Assembly (NCBI RefSeq): GCF_000165425.1
Contig: NW_001799627.1
Coordinates: 126,701 to 190,700 of the forward strand
Length of the DNA: 64,000 bases
Source of the DNA: Paramecium tetraurelia
Taxonomy: Eukaryota; Ciliophora; Oligohymenophorea; Peniculida; Parameciidae
Direction: 5' to 3'
The notes under the pieces are model-generated. The model was not told the origin of the DNA and did no database searches. It worked only from the letters and a program-made list of their open reading frames with translations. A program made the translations under genes and the position numbers. This document shows positions 10,108 through 24,220 of this stretch, piece after piece (position 1 is the stretch's first letter; every line of letters starts with the position of its first letter).

Positions 10108-13100
10108 ATGAAATATTAGTTTTTGATATAAGTCATCATTATAACGAATGTATTTGGAATGTATTGTAACTATTACCCTTTGGACCAGGTTGCTTGTATA
10201 CTAAAAACCGAGGGGATTTCATGTATTTATGATGTCAAATAAAGGTTAATTCAATTATTTTGAAAATGCATGTGTGGAAACAAAGAGTACTGATTTAGGA
10301 TGCAATTCTAATTTGAATAAAAATGCTTGTTTGCAATAGTAAAGAAATATAGACGGTAATGAAGTCAGATGTAAGAGTGTAATGCTAAATTAGGTTTTTT
10401 TAGGAAAAGGTGCACTAATGCAAATTAATTTCATTTAAAGAAATTAAATTGTGACTCAAACTTTTCGATTTATGCTTGTGTTAATCTATCTGGAAAAAAG
10501 TGTATTTGGACAAATAACACTTGTGTTTCTTACAATAGTGAGATTTAAAACGGAGAAAACTGCGAAACCATCTTCTAGGTGCCAGTCACTCCCAATTTAT
10601 GTGCTTAGATTCAAAATCTATAATGTAGATATTAGAGAATAAGCGATAGGTTACAATAACGGTTTTTAAAATGGATATTTCTGTTAGTCAGTATAAGAAT
10701 TACAACTTCAAAAGTTCACATGCAACACGCTAGGACTAAATAAAGATGCTTGTGTTGCGATATAAACTGCAGGATAAAGATGTAAGAAAAAAAGAATTAT
10801 ATTTTAGGCATTTTTATAAATAACATATGTCGAAACTTCCAGACAGAAGATGAATTAAGCTGTTTAAGTTATTTAAACAAGGAAGCATGTCTGAGTATTT
10901 CAAATCCAGCATTACAATGTGTTTGGAATAATAAGGGCTGTTAAAATTACTCTGTTTTAAGTGAGGATAGTTGTGAAATGTTAAAAAACGTAAACCCCAG
11001 TGTTTGCAGAGCTATGCCCATATTTTGTTATTATGATGAAATAAATCATTAGTGTTTATCTCCAAACCCAAATTTGAAGCAAACTTGCACAACTAAAGGT
11101 CTAAATGAAATTGGCTGCTTAAGTATAAAGAATTAAAAATGTATTTATACCAGTAGATTATTATTTAGGTATATATATTAGCGCAGAAGGATGCCAGGAA
11201 TTAAGAGATGATCAGTTAAATAAGATAAGTTGCACTGATTCTATAAATGAAGAAGCTTGTATTAATGTTAGTACTCCATTTCAATATTGTTAATGGAATG
11301 GGGAAAAATGTCTAAGAATTCCTTTGAATTAAGATTTAGACTGCCCATTGCCATCAGAGAATGGAAAGTACTATTAAGTAAATGGAAATGTGTGTTAAGC
11401 AATATCAAAATAGAATATAGGATGTAAATATAATCTAACCACTAAACTCTGCGAGAGAAGTACTGGATAAGAGATCTGTACAACTCCTTATCTCAATTTG
11501 TCAGCCTGTGTTTAGATTTCTTAAGCTATGACTTGTAGTTGGAGGGAAGAAATTAGCAAATGTGAGTTAGTGAATGTGATAGATTAAGTCACAAAATGCA
11601 CTGATTTGAAATACTCCAATCCACTGGCATGCTCTTAGATTTCCGAATTTGTAAGTAACAAGGCTATAGGTTGTTATTTTGACAGCACGACCCAATAATG
11701 TGATGTTTTAGATAACGATAACCTTGCCCAGATGGAGTGCTTGCAATTAGGATTAAACAAATATGGATGCACTATGATTACAAAGGTTGGATAGAGATGT
11801 AGGTGGTTCCGAGGGTAATGTACAAGCATCAGAAGCAAGGAGTAAATTGCTTAAGTTTCATGCATTGAACTCAAATATGTTAACCCTGGAACTTGTAGTT
11901 TGGTCACTTTCAATAAAGAGGTTTGTAAATACAGTAGTGATGGCTATGGGTGTGTGAACAGTATTAATTCTAGTGACACTGGAGATTATTGTAATACTTT
12001 GGGTTTGAACTCTTTTGCTTGTTCTTAGATTACGAGAAACCTCGAAGGATGTTATTTTGATAAAGTCAATAATGTCTGCGTATTAGCTCCTGATAAGAAA
12101 TCAGCAGATGAAAGTGTTTAGGCTGCTTCAAAACTATTATTAAATACTGCCAAATGTGTGGCTAGTTCTCCTACTCAGAATATTTGTATTGCTATAGAGA
12201 CCTTGGGTGAGTAATGCACATGGAATTTTAGATCGAGTGGATGTGAGTATCAGTATGTCTAATTTAATGAGAAATGCTTAGATTACAATACTGCAGAGAA
12301 ATAAAAAACTATTCCAGGAATGTAGATTTCTATAAATGCCAATGTTTGTGCCAGCATCCTCATGAATTATGTAATATTTAATCATAATTATTAGCCTAAT
12401 AAAGACCCAACAGTGTTAACAAAGGTAGTAGATTCACTGAGAGGGTATTGTTAATTTGATGGAAAAGGGAACTGCATTAAGTTTTTGTAAACTCCTTGTA
12501 CTTCTGAATGCTGTACAGAGTTAGTAGGAATCAATGCTCATGTTTGCAGTAGATTTACAACTGGCTAATATTGTTACTTCAATGAGTACAATAAATGTGT
12601 AAAATTAACTGATGAAATTGTTGATACGAGTTAAATTAAAGCGGTTAAAGATTACTATAATTTCAAACAATACAAATGTTCATCAATGAATGTAAATACT
12701 TGTTGGATGATTGATTGGTCTCCTACTTAGTAATGTTATTGGGATGGACTTGTGTGTACACAGATTAATCTTAGTGACTATGCAACTTTTGTTTTAATAA
12801 ATGGTTATAGAACAACGAATAAATATGGATGTTAGGGAATCGAGGGAGATAAGAAAAAAACATATGTCATGAAATACTATAAATATGTTTCTGATACTAC
12901 TACTTGCATCCCTTATCCTGTCGTAATTACTGCCTGTGAAACTGAAGGAATTAACTTAAATGTTTGTCTAGGACAATCCCCTGAAATTTATTGCTAATGG
13001 GATAAAATTAATTTATAATGTGTCACCATTGATGATGTCTACTCGTTATACACCTGCAATGAATTTCAAAATAAAAAAGCCTGCGTTGAAAATCCTTATG

Positions 13101-16100
13101 CTCCGTGTGCCTTCCTTACTTCGACTGATAAATGCATAACAAGCCCTTCGGATATTAATTGCGAAGACTTTAATGTAGGTAAAGACTATGAGGGAGCAGT
13201 AAATGAAAAAGCCTGTTTAAACATCACTAAAGGAGGCTAAATTTGTCAGTATAATTCTACTCTAAAATTATGTGTATCTGTAAGTAAGGCTGCATAGGAT
13301 AGTTGTGATCTACCTGGCATTAATTCAATCGGATGTTATTATATTACTACTGCTAATTGCAGATGGGATCCCATAAATCTGAATTGCTACGAGGAAGGAG
13401 ATGTAAATGCTATATCCAATTTATAATGTAATTAGAATATTAATAAACAATTATGTTTATCACTATTAAATGACAATTGTGAATGGTCAATAACTAATAT
13501 GAAATGCTCATAAGTAGAACAGCTGGGTATATATAAAATTGAAACCTATTATAATGCATAAGCATGTACCAACTTAACTGGGAAGGCATATTATTTTACA
13601 GCTACTAATAACAACGCCACAACCTAATGCTAAATACTGACTACATTCACTAATAAATGCACAGACTATATAATGAATAAACAAGCTTGTCTATTGAACA
13701 CAAAAGGGTACAAGTGTTTCTTTGACCCAAATGAAGTTCCTGAGAAAAAGTGCTAATTTTTCAAGGAAGTATAATTGGTCTGTTCGTCATTAATTTAAAT
13801 TAACATAGAAATATGCATGAACATTCCAACATAATGTTACTTTGAAGAATCATCCTTAAGTTGTAAGACAGCCAAAGTTTTTAATACTGATAAGTGTTCA
13901 ACATTAATAGCAGTAGTGGGTATGCATTACAACAAAATGGCTTGTTCATCTATTAGTAGAACAATAACTGACAAATCTTAGGATGACACAAAGAAAATTT
14001 GTTCTAAATAGCCTCTCTCAAATAATTCTTAATAATGCTATTTTGAGAAATACTGTGCTTGGGATGAAAATACCTATGGGTGTATTTTATAACAAATAGC
14101 TAAGGGTACATACACCCCCCCAGGTTAGCAATAGAGTGAACAATGCTCTCTTTCTCCTACAACAATTAATTGTTCAAATATTTATTCCGAGGCTGTTTGT
14201 CTTGAATTTGGATCAGGTTGCTACTTTGATATTAGTTAAGGAGGTTGTAATACTTATACTTCTAATCTATTCAAAGTTAGGGATTGCTCTCAAATTAATG
14301 GAACAGATTGTACAAACAGTAAGACACCCAATGCCTATTGTAAAAAGGTGGTGAATGCTGGTGAGTTAACAGACGGCTGCGAATAGGATGTAATAAACTA
14401 GGATTATTGTGAAAATGATTAAAGTGTCGCAAGCAAATCTTGCAGTTCCTTAGATACTTCAACTACAGCAAGTGATTGTGCTCAAGCCAGTGATGCATGC
14501 TATCTAAATACTAAATGTGCTAGTCCTACATCTTATGAAAATATCACTTGTGCTAGTCCTGGAGTTAGCCAAGTATTATGCTTACAGTTAAATCCACCAT
14601 GTGAATTTTCTTCAGGCTCTTGTACTCCAATATCGATCCCAACACTCAGCTCTAATGGATAAAACTATTACTATATCTGTAATGAAGTCAATTTGTAAAC
14701 CACAAATAAATCAGAATATATATGTGGTAATATAACTGCAGCTCCTTGCAAATATTCACTTAATTCATGTCAGAATGCCTTTTTCGAATTATGTTCTGAC
14801 CTTGCAGGATTGACAGTCTCTGTTGTTACCTGTAATCAATGCTAAGGGTTTCCTGCTGCCTACGATTATACCACTAATCAATGTTAACAGATTAATAGTT
14901 TGAAATCTAGTTGCGACCTCTTATTAAAAGAAGCAGACTGTTAAGTTGATCTCAAAAGCTGCTATTGGGATAGTTAAGTCAAAAAATGTCAAATTAATTT
15001 ACATAGATTGAACAGATAGAGTTGTGCTTAGTTAACCACTGACATTTTAGCAATTTGGGACGAAACCACAAATTTGTGTGAAATCAAGACTGAAAATCAA
15101 ATCTAAAGTCTTACAGACTGTTCCATTTTAAGTAGAAAGGCTTGCATAATCCCTTCTTAGTCATGCTGGATTAATTCAACAACCTTATAATGTGAAGATG
15201 CTACCTCGATTATGGCCACTTGTTAAGAAATTAATGGTTTTAATGCCAAATAATAGCACTGTCTAGTATCAAACAAAGAACCTTGTAAATGGAGTACAAC
15301 ATGTGTATCAGCAAACTTAGCAAGTGATCCTTGTGATGGATTGAACAAATATGGCTGTCTCCATATTCAGCAGAAGTTAAATTGTGCTTGGTCAGATCAC
15401 GATAAAAATTGTCGAGCCATTGCTGTAAATCTAGCTTTAGGATGTAATAAGTATTCTGATGGATTTTGGCATTATTATTATCAAGTAAATTCTTATATAT
15501 GTGCTTAATTAACAGTTGGAACTTGCTATTTAGATACCAATTCCAACAAATGTACATCAGTTGGTACTAAAAACATAGAATGTGCAAATCACAAAGGTAT
15601 TAACAAGCTGGCTTGCCTTACAAGCACAATAGATACTTGCAAATTTGATTCAACTCAATTTTAATGCATTCCTACTCCCATAGACGATTAGCAATGTTCT
15701 GATTTATTAAATACAGGAAAATGCTGTTTAGATAGTTTAAATCAAGTTGCTTGTTTGTCAATGCCCAATGCGTACTGCAAATTCAATCTGAATGTCTGTT
15801 CAACTTTCTATGTGTTGGATAAAAAAACTCCAACTGCAGCTACTATTAGTTCAAAGATACCAGGTACTTAAAAACTATCTCCTAATATTTGTGATTACTT
15901 TAATAATAATATTGTTGGAGCTTATTTTATCTATGATACAGTAAGACTTTAATGCATCAATATTGATAAGCCTAGTCCATCAAAATATTTTGCATAGTGT
16001 CGATCAGTTTCTATTAGTCAAAAAGGATGTCTAGAGAAGACAAATGATTATTGTAAGCTTATTAATATATTATTATAGGTTAGTATGAAAATAGTTCTTG

Positions 16101-18649
16101 CTAATCAATGAGTTTAGACATAGTAAAACTACAGAAAGAGTGTAATTAGGCTTACAATTGGAAAACCTGTATTTCAATCAATGCATTTTGTAAATTTCAA
16201 GGAGGCAAGTGTGTTCCTCTTGGATTAACTGATACTTGTTCTAATTTATCTGATGCAATTGTGGGTCCACAAGTTTGTGCATAATTTCCTACACCTTGCA
16301 AATACAATTCATTAACTTACTCTTGTGTTGTTGTGGTTTTAAAAACCGAAGTATGCTCATCCATTGGGTTGAGTAAATCTGGTTGTCTAGCTTATACACC
16401 CTCATAATTCTGCATTTTTGATGCTGTTAATTTTAGATGCACTTCCACTTATGATATTTCAATCCCTTGTGCAGATACGAATACACCAAAGAAATGGTAT
16501 ATCAATCAAGCTAAATGCCAATTCATCAAAACTGCAGGAAATGTACGGTTATATAATATAAATTTAGTATTGTCAATTCACTCCTGGAGATCAAGGTGAA
16601 TGTTTAGATATTCCAAGTAATTTATTCACAGGAGCATGTTTGGTACCTGATGTTCAAACTAATCCAATCACCTGCAGAAGAGCAACTGATTAGCCTTGCT
16701 TTTATAATGTAATTACGAAAAAATGTGCTATTGGAGATGTAAATATAATCCCTTGGAGTCTTGGATTATCTTTTAATAAATTAGCTTGTGTAAAATATGA
16801 TCATGCGGTGTTTAAAGTGAAGTTGATTTGGGATGATGACAAAGGTTGCATAGAATTGACAATAAATGATTTAGCAAACATTTAGTGTTCATCACCAGTT
16901 AATAGACTGGCTTGTGTTTCAATTACTAATCCATCTTAATTTTGTTAATTCAAAGCGGCCACATTAAAATGTGAATCCTATGATTACATAATCCCTCCCT
17001 TAGATAGTAAATTATGTGCTTAATTGACTAATGTGAATAGATTTGAATTTTGTTAGTATGCAAGTGATTCTTGTGTCTATAATTCATCCGATCGTAATTG
17101 TGTTGCAACTTAGCCTACTATAAACAATTCTGGAGATTGCTTCAACATAGGTATGAGCAAATTAATGTGTGCAAATTTTTCGAGTAATTGCAATTTCAAT
17201 GACGAAAGACGTTTTTGTTATGGAGGAAGTATCTTCTGCAAAGACAATACTCCTACTGGTTGTAAAGATGTTAAGACTGAGCCTTGCTGGATTGTTAATT
17301 CAAGTTGTAAAGGCATAAGTTTTTAGGATCTTAAAACTACAGAGTGCTTAAATGCTGTCAATTAAATTGGTTGCACTTCCATTTCAAATCCTTAGAAAGT
17401 ATGTCAATATGATATCCAAACTTCAACATGTAATGAAATCGTTGCACTTACTAAACCTTGTGCCTCATATACCTATGTAAGCACTAGCAAAGCATGTGAA
17501 TTTACAACTGATACTGCTTGTAAATTCGATTTCTCAACTAAATCCTGCAAAGTAGTCTCCATCACAGATGTATTCGAATGTGATAGAGGACTGAATTATT
17601 TAGCCTGCTCTACCTATACTAGACCATCATTGTAATGTAAATTTGGTAAATACTGCTATGGTCCAACATCTGGCATTTCAAAATGCGCAGATTCACTAAA
17701 TAAGGAAGTATGCTTGAATTTCATTTATTTTTGCACTTGGGATTTCTCAAATTCATTATGCATTGATTATAATTTAAATGGACAAACTTGTTAACAACTC
17801 TAAGATCAAAAGACTGTAGTGTCTAGTTAAGTTTGTTATAATGCATAGGTTTAAGATGGAAGTGCTTGTGTTTTTGATGTATACACATTCACATGTAAAA
17901 TCATCTAACCATAATCATGCTTTGAACTTGAATCACAAAAGCAATGCCAATCATAAACTGAACTACCATGTTTATGGCTGAATGGTTCTTGCTAACTCTT
18001 TTAAGCAGTTTCAACTGACACTTGTTAATATGTTGGAAGTTTGGGATCTAAAAATGCTTGTCTGAGTATTTTCAGGAAAGGACAATTTTGTCAATATCAC
18101 GATTTTAATTGTGTTACATACAAAGAAAATTATGATGCTGACAATTGTCTTAACAACATTAATAAAATAGCCTGCGTTTCTTAATAAACCAGTTCTTGCA
18201 TATGGAAAACAGTTCTAAAAGAGATTTAAGAGGTCTAGATGTTTTTGGGAACTTGTGAAAAGTTAGAAAATCCAACCAATTATGATTGCGACAGTGCCCT
18301 TAGTTATAAATCATGCTTATCAATTTCGAAATATGGTCAACACTGCAGATGGATCAAAGGAGAATGTTAAAGGATTGAATAGCAATCAGGAGTTGTTATC
18401 AATTATAACACCTATTAATTGATTAATTAAAATGCTTGTGGACTCGTTAATCAGGATAAAGTTCGATATTAAGAGTAAACGAAATCATGTTAGTTGATAA
18501 AAGACAATGAAACAGTTACATGCAAATGTGGCAAGGAAACAAAAGGATTAAATAAGGAGGCTTGTTTGAGTATTGTGTATGAGAATTGCAAATGGATTCC
18601 TACTCAATCAAGATGTGCAGAGTATTAGAGTTTATGTGATATTAAATGA
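10108..18649 (+). CDS. Giant secreted cysteine-repeat protein (surface-antigen-like), about 2.8 k residues
   Basis: A single gene of 8.5 kb. The N-terminus MKYQFLIQVIIITNVFG is a signal peptide. The mature part is made of degenerate units in which a Cys is followed by roughly 8-20 residues and then ACL.I / C.W...C patterns (for example NKDACVAIQTAGQRC, TPFQYCQWNGEKC, ESPSRCAEYQ-like ends). Such Cys periodicity is known from Paramecium surface proteins, but near-identical tandem repeats are absent. The last residues CAEYQSLCDIK carry no hydrophobic GPI-anchor signal, unlike the immobilisation antigens, so this looks secreted or matrix-associated rather than anchored (inference). At least seven short introns are required, often splitting a TGT Cys codon (22 nt near 10215, 23 nt near 10372, 25 nt near 10623, 28 nt near 11142, 26 nt near 16054, 25 nt near 16543). 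Start chosen because only it gives a signal peptide in frame with the first Cys unit. Confidence 0.8.
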
Positions 18650-18722
18650 GTCTCTTTGAGATTTTAATATTTTTTACAAACTTAATAAGGGATTATTAAA
18701 GCATATTAAAATAAATATATTA

Positions 18723-21160
18723 ATGAAAGTTTCACTTGATCACGATGTTTATAAATGGCTCTTGTCTCTAACTATCGTTAAGCTTCAACAAGTTAAGAAT
18801 ACTGGGAAGGTTGAATTGGATGAGAACCAAAGCAAATTATTTGTTAATGGCATCAAATTTGGAGAGACTTTAAATAAAATGCTCGAAGCAAGATCCATTG
18901 TAAATATCACAACCTAATTTTAAAGCATGTCCCAAATCTAAGTGAACAAATGAAAAACCAACTGACTCCTGGAGTTAAATTATTCAATTGGAATATCTTA
19001 TAAGATGCATTTCAAAAAATTAACTTGCCTTTGGACAATGATATTAAAAATCTAATTGTTAATGGAGACACAGAAATGATGAATGAACTCCTAAAAGACA
19101 TGATGGAATTAGATAATCAAATCAATAGAAAATAATAAACTCGAGGCTCAGTTAGATCCTCAGATGACTCCTCCTTTGAAACTTCTAAGAAACCTCCAAG
19201 CAGACCTGCATCCAAATTACCATAAACTAAATATGATACCTAAGGAAATGCTAATGAGTTAATCTTAGATGAATTAGATACTAAAAAGCCCTTAAATGAG
19301 TCTAAATCTTTGCTTGAATTTTTTATCACAGGATTATCAAGACATCTAACCTTAAAACCTTAATAAGCTGCATCTTTAATGTCAAATGGCAATAAGTATT
19401 TGGCTCATTTACTTGTGAAAGGAGTCAAGGGAGAGTTTGAAACATTGATAAATTGGTTAAGTGACATCTATGCAAATATCTCAAGAGTCTTCAATTTTCT
19501 AGAACAACAGGATTCTAATGTGCATTATTTTTTTGCTACCATTAAACCAGGACTGTTGTCCAAAGAATAAGAAATTACTCTGTGGACTTTAAGAATAATG
19601 GGCAGAACCTATTTTGAACTCTCGGAAATGGAAATGCATCAATTAGGATACGAATGGTTCTGCAAGGAAAATGGAGGATTAGCAGCAACCTTTCTATGTA
19701 TGCAAAGACACCCCAATTTACTGAGTTAAATTTGTGAGTTGTATAGTTAAGTAGCAAGATTTAATATTGTTGATTTCTTTACAGTCCAATTCAAGAAGTA
19801 ATTATCTGATAAATGCGTTGAAATGTTGAATTCCCTGATTGAATTTCTCCATCAATAGAAAACTCTAAAAGAAGAATTGATTTCATAAGGAATCGTACAA
19901 TATTGGGCCTAGGCAGCTTTAAAAATGTCAGATTCTGATCAATTGCCTATTAAGATGCAAGGCCTTAAGTATTTAACATTAAATTGGTTGCTCTACCCAA
20001 TTTAATTTGAAGAGGACTAAAATTACCCCAATCAATTCTTGTTCTTAATGAAGAAGGGCACTAGAGATGCCTCAAATAATTTGAAATATTTCTCTTTGAA
20101 TATGTTATTCAGATTGCTCGATAAATTGGCTACAGATAGAAATCCATATGCAGCAGTTCTCTATAAGAAATTGACATTCACTCTAATTGAGAATTACAAT
20201 GAACTGGATATTAGGGAATTCATGTTGCACAATTTTATGTATCTAATCCAAAAATACTCATCAATTCCCATTGACATTCTGTTAGAACCTTTGATCAAGT
20301 AAGTCATGTTGAATGATGCTTTAGTCAACTTAACAGATATGATGCTATTTAAATTTATTAGCAAACATCCAAAGATGAAAATAAGATTGGCTATTTTGTT
20401 ATTGGATTTGCTTGCCAAAATATATTTGAATAGTGTGACTATGTCTCATTTGTCATTAAATCCAATTCAAGTGCTATTGGCTCGTTTTGCAGAATCTCCC
20501 TTGCTAAGAGAGTATGCTTTCAAGCTCTGCAAGATTGGCCTAGCATTGCATTATGGCAGTTTAAAGAGTAAGCGACAATAGGTCAAAACAAACGATTTAT
20601 CTATCCTAACTGCTTTGCAGTAGCATAACAATGATCATGAAATACTTGAAGCATAGAAAAGAGCTCAAATAATTGAATTAATTAAGTTTATAATAAATAT
20701 GCAACAAGATGAACTGAATGAGTAAATAAAACCATTGTTATGTCATTTTTATATTGAATTGTAATATATTATCGCATATGATTAGATAAAATATTTCTAT
20801 CAAGGATAAAGGAGTCATTACGCTATTAAATATGTTTGGCAATCCTGACAAAATAGTTTAGGCAATCAAGTAACAATGGGATGCTGAGAAATAAGAATAA
20901 GACGAAATCCTCAAATAATCTCAATTAATTATTGATAATGAATTTGTATAGAATTAATAGTATTTGAACTCTGCAGAGTAAACTCCATAAACTGTGAAGA
21001 GTGAAAAAATAAAACAACATGATGTAGATCCCTTCAATGATTTAAGATAAAAGGAATTGGAAGATGAAAAAAGATTTTTGGCTCAAAATGGTGTTGGGTT
21101 CAAAAAAAGAGTTGTGGAATTAGAAAGAGGAAAGTAACCTATAGCACCTACTCCAAATAT

Positions 21161-21200
<40 letters not shown>

Positions 21201-23599
21201 TAACAAATAAAGAAAAAACCTTAATAAGTGGATCCTAAGGTATTAGAAAATATTGCCAATATAAAATTAAAGAAGGAGGAAGAATTACTTAAGAAATAAT
21301 AGGAAGAGGAAGAGAAGAGAAAAAGAATTGAAGCATTGCAAAAAAAAGCATAATAGGAAATTCAAAAGAGAACTAATGGGAAAGTAATTGAGAAAGCAGA
21401 TGAAAAGAAGGTAGAGTTGATAGATCTTGATGATCATGAGACACATGATTATGAATCAATGAACATCGCTATAAAAAAGAATCATAAAGCAATGAAATAC
21501 TTATTCTCCAAATATTCTAACACCACTAATTAGGCAAGTAAAAAATAGTATTTTGGGGAACTCTAAGAATAGTATGAAATTATTTAATTATCTGATATAA
21601 TGAGAATGTTAAAAGACTATTAAGTGAATATGTCAAAGGAAGAAATTCAGGCGTATGTTAAGGCTATAAATCAGAAATACTCTGAAAATAAAAGTGATCA
21701 ATTTAGTTTAGATTAATAAAATTTTGAGAGATTTCTGGCTTAAATCTCTATGAAAATTGAAGGATACACATTTCAAAGAAGATTCGCAGGTTAATGTTTA
21801 GAATAACTGATGTAAAGCTTTGGTTCAATTGCAAAATCTAAAAGTATTATTTTATAATACAAATATTAGATGAAAACCATCTCATATTTTTAGATCCTGA
21901 TAATATCAATATTGATCCAGACAGAGATACAATTAGGCAGTTAAATTTACAGCTCTAAACATAAGATGTCCCTGTTCCTAGTAAATTCAAGAAAGTTACA
22001 GAAAAATAATTGAATCAGAGGTTCGAATATAGACCATAAGCGATATTAGGAGTTGAAAATGCATGGTTTGATTGTCATGAAATAGTGAATTAATTGATTT
22101 CAGAAACGTTTAAAACTAATGTAATGGAACCTTTGTCAGATATTAAGATTATTTGGAAAGTCAAACCTAATCCACAACAATAATAAGAACAAGTCGTTTA
22201 GGTGAAATAGAGGGATAATTCATAACAGAAGAAAGTCATGAATAGGGCAATTGAAGATAAATTATTAAAGCAATAGGAAGAAGAGTAAAAAAAGATGGAT
22301 GCTGAAGAGAAGAGAAAAAAACATTAGGAAAAGTTAAAATAGGAATATCTGAGAAAAAAGAAAGAGAAGGAAGAATAGGAATAAATGAAGAAATAAGAAG
22401 AGAGATAAGAGTTGATAGAAAAAGCAGAAAGAGAGAAAAAATAACAGGAATAATTAAAAAAAGAAGCAGAAGAAAAAAAGTTAAAATTAAGAGAATATAA
22501 AGAGAAAATGGCAGAAGAGAATAAAATCAAAGAAGCTTAGAATGTTGAATTCTAAAAGCAGAAATAGGATCAAGATAGAAAATAACGAGAAGAGTTTTAA
22601 AAGAAATAGAAGGAAGATGTCAGTAAATTGCTGGAGTAGAAAAAGAAAGAGTTTAAAGATAAAGAATAATAAGAGAAATAGAAAGAGTAAAAAGCAAAAG
22701 AAGAAATGAAGGAATGGAAAAATAATGTTGAAACAATGCTTTAATAAGAATAGGAGGTAAGATAAAGAGAAAAATAGATGCATTAAAAAATTTAATAATT
22801 ATAATAAAATCAGGAGATTCAATCTATTTATAAGAAATATGATAAATAATTATCAGCTATTTACCATGCTTATCAAGAGTATACAGATTGGAAGATTGAA
22901 AATGCAGGGGTAGAGAAAGAGTTATTATAATTTAAAGGATTTACTAATTTTGCTTCTTAATTCAGCATCTATCCTGCCATCATAACTCCTGAAGATGCAT
23001 AACTAATTTTTAGATCAATAACAAGAGAAAGAGAACGAATACAATAATAATTGAATGAAAAAAATGGGTTTAACTCTGCACCACCTAAGGGAATGAACTA
23101 TCATGAATTTCAATAAGCATTATTGAGAATAGCCATAAAAGGATAGAAATACTTTGATCTTCTGAATGAAAAATATTAAAATAACATGAAGACTTTAGAC
23201 ATGCTTGCATTAAAGAAGGACTAAGCCATTTCAGAGGAAGGACCTTTGGAAAAAAGAGAAGATCATTATTAATAAGTAGATGCAACAAGCTCAAACACAA
23301 TGCAAGGTCTAATGTATTTTTTAGATATGCCTGAAGAGAAAACTGAAATGAATTCTAAATTAAGAGCATTGAAATTAGAATTTTAAAAAGTGGCAGCACA
23401 AAGAGATAAAAAACAAAGTAATTTATATTAGATATCCTAGTTGTTTAATAAAAGTTAACTGATGAAGTCAAATAACCAACAAAACGAAAATAATCAGTAG
23501 GATAAAGGGAGGGAAAGGATAAAAGTCTTGAAAAATGTATTTATTCAATTACATCATAGAATAACCATAAAGAAATAAGTCTTAAAATATTAGGATTGA
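18723..23599 (+). CDS. Large CH-like / helical-repeat / coiled-coil protein, probably ciliary
   Basis: About 1,600 aa; I do not recognise the family by name. The N-terminus (HDVYKWLLSLTIVKL ... FVNGIKFGETL ... VKLFNWNILQDAFQKINL) resembles a calponin-homology-like domain as found in ciliary CH_2/SPEF-type proteins. About 19380-20760 encodes amphipathic helices in HEAT/Armadillo style (NLKYFSLNMLFRLLDKLA, IRLAILLLDLLAKIYL). A poly-Gln tract (TAA repeat, 21162-21197) is followed by a short Lys/Glu coiled coil, a conserved-looking helical piece (21420-21800), a long Lys/Glu/Gln coiled coil (22240-22790) and a C-terminal domain with NYHEFQQALLRIAIKGQKYF. Introns include 26 nt at 18899, 25 nt near 20765 and 26 nt near 21845. 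It begins 73 bp after the giant gene. The architecture suits an axonemal or basal-body scaffold, but this is inference. Confidence 0.7.
21162..21197 (+). repeat. TAA trinucleotide repeat coding poly-Gln
   Basis: About twelve TAA units read as Gln in the frame of the surrounding coiled-coil gene; the tract continues with TAA/CAA mixtures to about 21213. Confidence 0.85.
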
Positions 23600-23615
23600 T
23601 TCTGCGTAGACCAAA

Positions 23616-24220
23616 ATGAAAGCATCTCAAAAGGATTAAGTGCATCCAGTTGATGAAAATGAATTAAACAAGCAATCTCCTAAGAGTATCCAACATATAT
23701 TATAAAATATTAGAGATAGAAACTACAGGACAGGAGGGAAAAAAAGAAATTGGGAAAGTTAATTAATAAAAACAATGATGATATATAACTAACTATTAAT
23801 TATTTAATCTTAAAATTCAACAATTTATTATGTATTGTAACAATCATAACTCCAAGATGATTAAAAGGAGTTAAAAATCTTACCTTTAATCTCAGTGTGG
23901 TTTAATTAAAGTGATTATCCTTATTTCTTTATATTCTTTAAATTTTAATAATTTAAAATTAATAAGTATCCAAAAGTGATAGTGCTCCAACTACATAGAT
24001 AGATACTATTATATGTGCCAGCCCTCAGGATTATAATGTCTGATTTTTAAATTGAACAAAATTATTAGCTTTCAAAAGGGCCAAATACTAAATATTATTA
24101 TATAGGAGTCTATTTTCAAATACAATTGTATGATACAGATTATGTTTCACTTCTTCTAATAAGAAATTCATATTATATAATAATTATAAATTATATTGAT
24201 GTTTTGATATATTTCAATAA
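23616..24220 (+). CDS. Doubtful small gene; only the first ~50 codons look coding
   Basis: Starting 16 bp after the previous stop, a TGA-free frame opens at ATG 23616 and runs to 24406, into the antisense of the next gene. The first ~50 codons (MKASQKDQVHPVDENELNKQ, then SPKSIQHILQNIRDR) have a protein-like composition. Beyond about 23780 the frame becomes Ile/Tyr/Gln-rich, as expected of non-coding AT-rich DNA when only TGA is a stop. Either a short gene ends here through an intron I cannot place, or it is chance. No homology recognised. The interval given is an upper bound. Confidence 0.25.

Noticed and set aside
22324-22783. Phe/Leu/Ser-rich minus-strand frames that look like membrane proteins
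   Set aside because: They are the antisense of Lys/Glu/Gln coiled-coil codons (AAG/GAA/TAA), which always read as hydrophobic residues.
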